DNA of 64,000 bases from an uncultured Alistipes sp. (lineage in GTDB: Bacteria > Bacteroidota > Bacteroidia > Bacteroidales > Rikenellaceae): positions 1 to 64,000 of the forward strand of contig UQDC01000008.1 in the NCBI GenBank assembly GCA_900539755.1. The letters run 5' to 3'. A program made the translations under genes and the position numbers. Every line of letters begins with the position of its first letter. Position 1 is the stretch's first letter. Shown piece by piece: positions 63,568 through 64,000 of this stretch. The notes beneath the pieces are model-generated. The model did not search any database and was not told where the DNA came from. It worked only from the letters and a program-made list of their open reading frames with translations.

Positions 63568-63617
63568 AATACAAGAGAGTTTCAACAGGCTGTGGCGCTG
63601 TTCACTCTACCGCAACA

Positions 63618-64000
63618 TTAAAACTCCAACGTAACTACATAGTCAATATCGGTCGGAACCTCGCCCAAGTGCAACAATACACCATCCTTATCCTGCGAGA
63701 ATTTCACCACCTGGTTATCCACAAAACGAACCGCTTTCTTCACCTTTTTGTCCGTAATAGGCAGGAAGAGAGCATCGTCCTGAAGGTCCAAAATATGTAC
63801 GTAAAGTTTATTGTCTTTCTGGGTTGTTACGCCCCATGCACGCTGCGGAACGATACCCCCACGCGTACCATAGATTGTTTCGCCATAAACCTTCATCCAC
63901 TCACCCATCTCTTTGAGACGTTCAACAGCCAGTGCTGGCAGTTCACCATTGGGTTGCGGGCCGATATTCAACAGCAGGTTGGCATTATTGCCGGCAGCCT
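63618..64000 (-). CDS. GH29 alpha-L-fucosidase, C-terminal part (cut by window edge)
   Basis: The last 127 residues of a GH29 fucosidase, running off the right edge. The first visible residues read NLLLNIGPQPNGEL, the hallmark at the end of the GH29 TIM barrel. The C-terminal beta-sandwich begins at about IYGTRGGIVPQRAWG and ends in DIDYVVTLEF. The internal ATG at 63969-63971 is not the real start. GH29 hydrolyses alpha-1,2/3/4/6-linked fucose; together with GH95 it indicates fucosylated substrates. Details upstream of the edge are unseen. Confidence 0.9.
   Translation of the reverse strand, partial: AAGNNANLLLNIGPQPNGELPALAVERLKEMGEWMKVYGETIYGTRGGIVPQRAWGVTTQKDNKLYVHILDLQDDALFLPITDKKVKKAVRFVDNQVVKFSQDKDGVLLHLGEVPTDIDYVVTLEF

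Overview
The window is a stretch of Bacteroidales chromosome. Three things point there. Many genes and tRNAs are preceded by the Bacteroidota -7 element TAnnTTTG, three times with a TTG-type -33 element exactly 19 bases upstream (metK, initiator tRNA, OmpA lipoprotein). The primary sigma factor is the short form (286 aa). Gene content (AsnA, GH97, GH95, GH29, cytidylate kinase next to IspH) fits a gut or animal-associated member. The Hdr-like cluster and overall content remind me of Rikenellaceae/Alistipes relatives, but the genus cannot be fixed from the sequence alone. There is no rRNA, insertion sequence, prophage or CRISPR array.

Layout. 1-5.3 kb: a stress-type cassette (cysteine alpha/beta hydrolase, cyclophilin-like lipoprotein, hexapeptide acetyltransferase, divergent AraC regulator) followed by a decayed region with a perfect palindrome and a secreted double carboxymuconolactone-decarboxylase (CMD) protein. 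5.4-17 kb: housekeeping (two tRNA-Leu, rplY, pth, S4 protein, asnA, tyrS, folC, lnt, lysE-like, cmk, ispH). 17.4-22 kb: rpoD, degQ-type protease, metK. 22-27 kb: a Tat-signal DUF4832 protein, hpf, xerC, rpsU and a helix-hairpin-helix protein. 27.8-30.2 kb: a second stress cassette (flavodoxin lipoprotein, CMD-cupin fusion, AraC). 30.3-45 kb: rlmN, tRNA-Ala, hflX, upp, dedA, leuS, dxs, an OmpA lipoprotein, pyrH, a TlpA-like protein, frr, a NUDIX hydrolase and folE.

45.5-51.1 kb holds the most unusual locus: five same-strand genes for a heterodisulfide-reductase-like electron-transfer complex. They are a HdrC-like protein, a HdrB-like protein with a degenerate N-terminal cluster site, a short QmoA/HdrA-like flavoprotein, a second small HdrC-like protein, and a 621-aa fusion of a membrane cytochrome-b-like domain, a two-cluster ferredoxin and a complete HdrD-like double CCG domain. 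No methanogenesis or sulfate-reduction partner gene is nearby, so the substrate is open.

51.4-64 kb begins with initiator tRNA-fMet and then turns into a secreted carbohydrate and ester degradation region: a double SGNH hydrolase, a glycerophosphodiesterase, two tandem SGNH paralogues, GH97, a double-NBD ABC ATPase with a degenerate first half, a rhamnose/fucose-type mutarotase, a GH95 fucosidase and the 3' end of a GH29 fucosidase cut by the window edge. The glycosidases and mutarotase suggest use of fucosylated host or plant glycans; no SusC/SusD pair is present.

Regulatory structures not tied to genes include a three-tier hairpin between degQ and rpoD, a terminator-like hairpin just upstream of the hflX start, a long metK leader and a promoter whose start would coincide with the xerC start codon.
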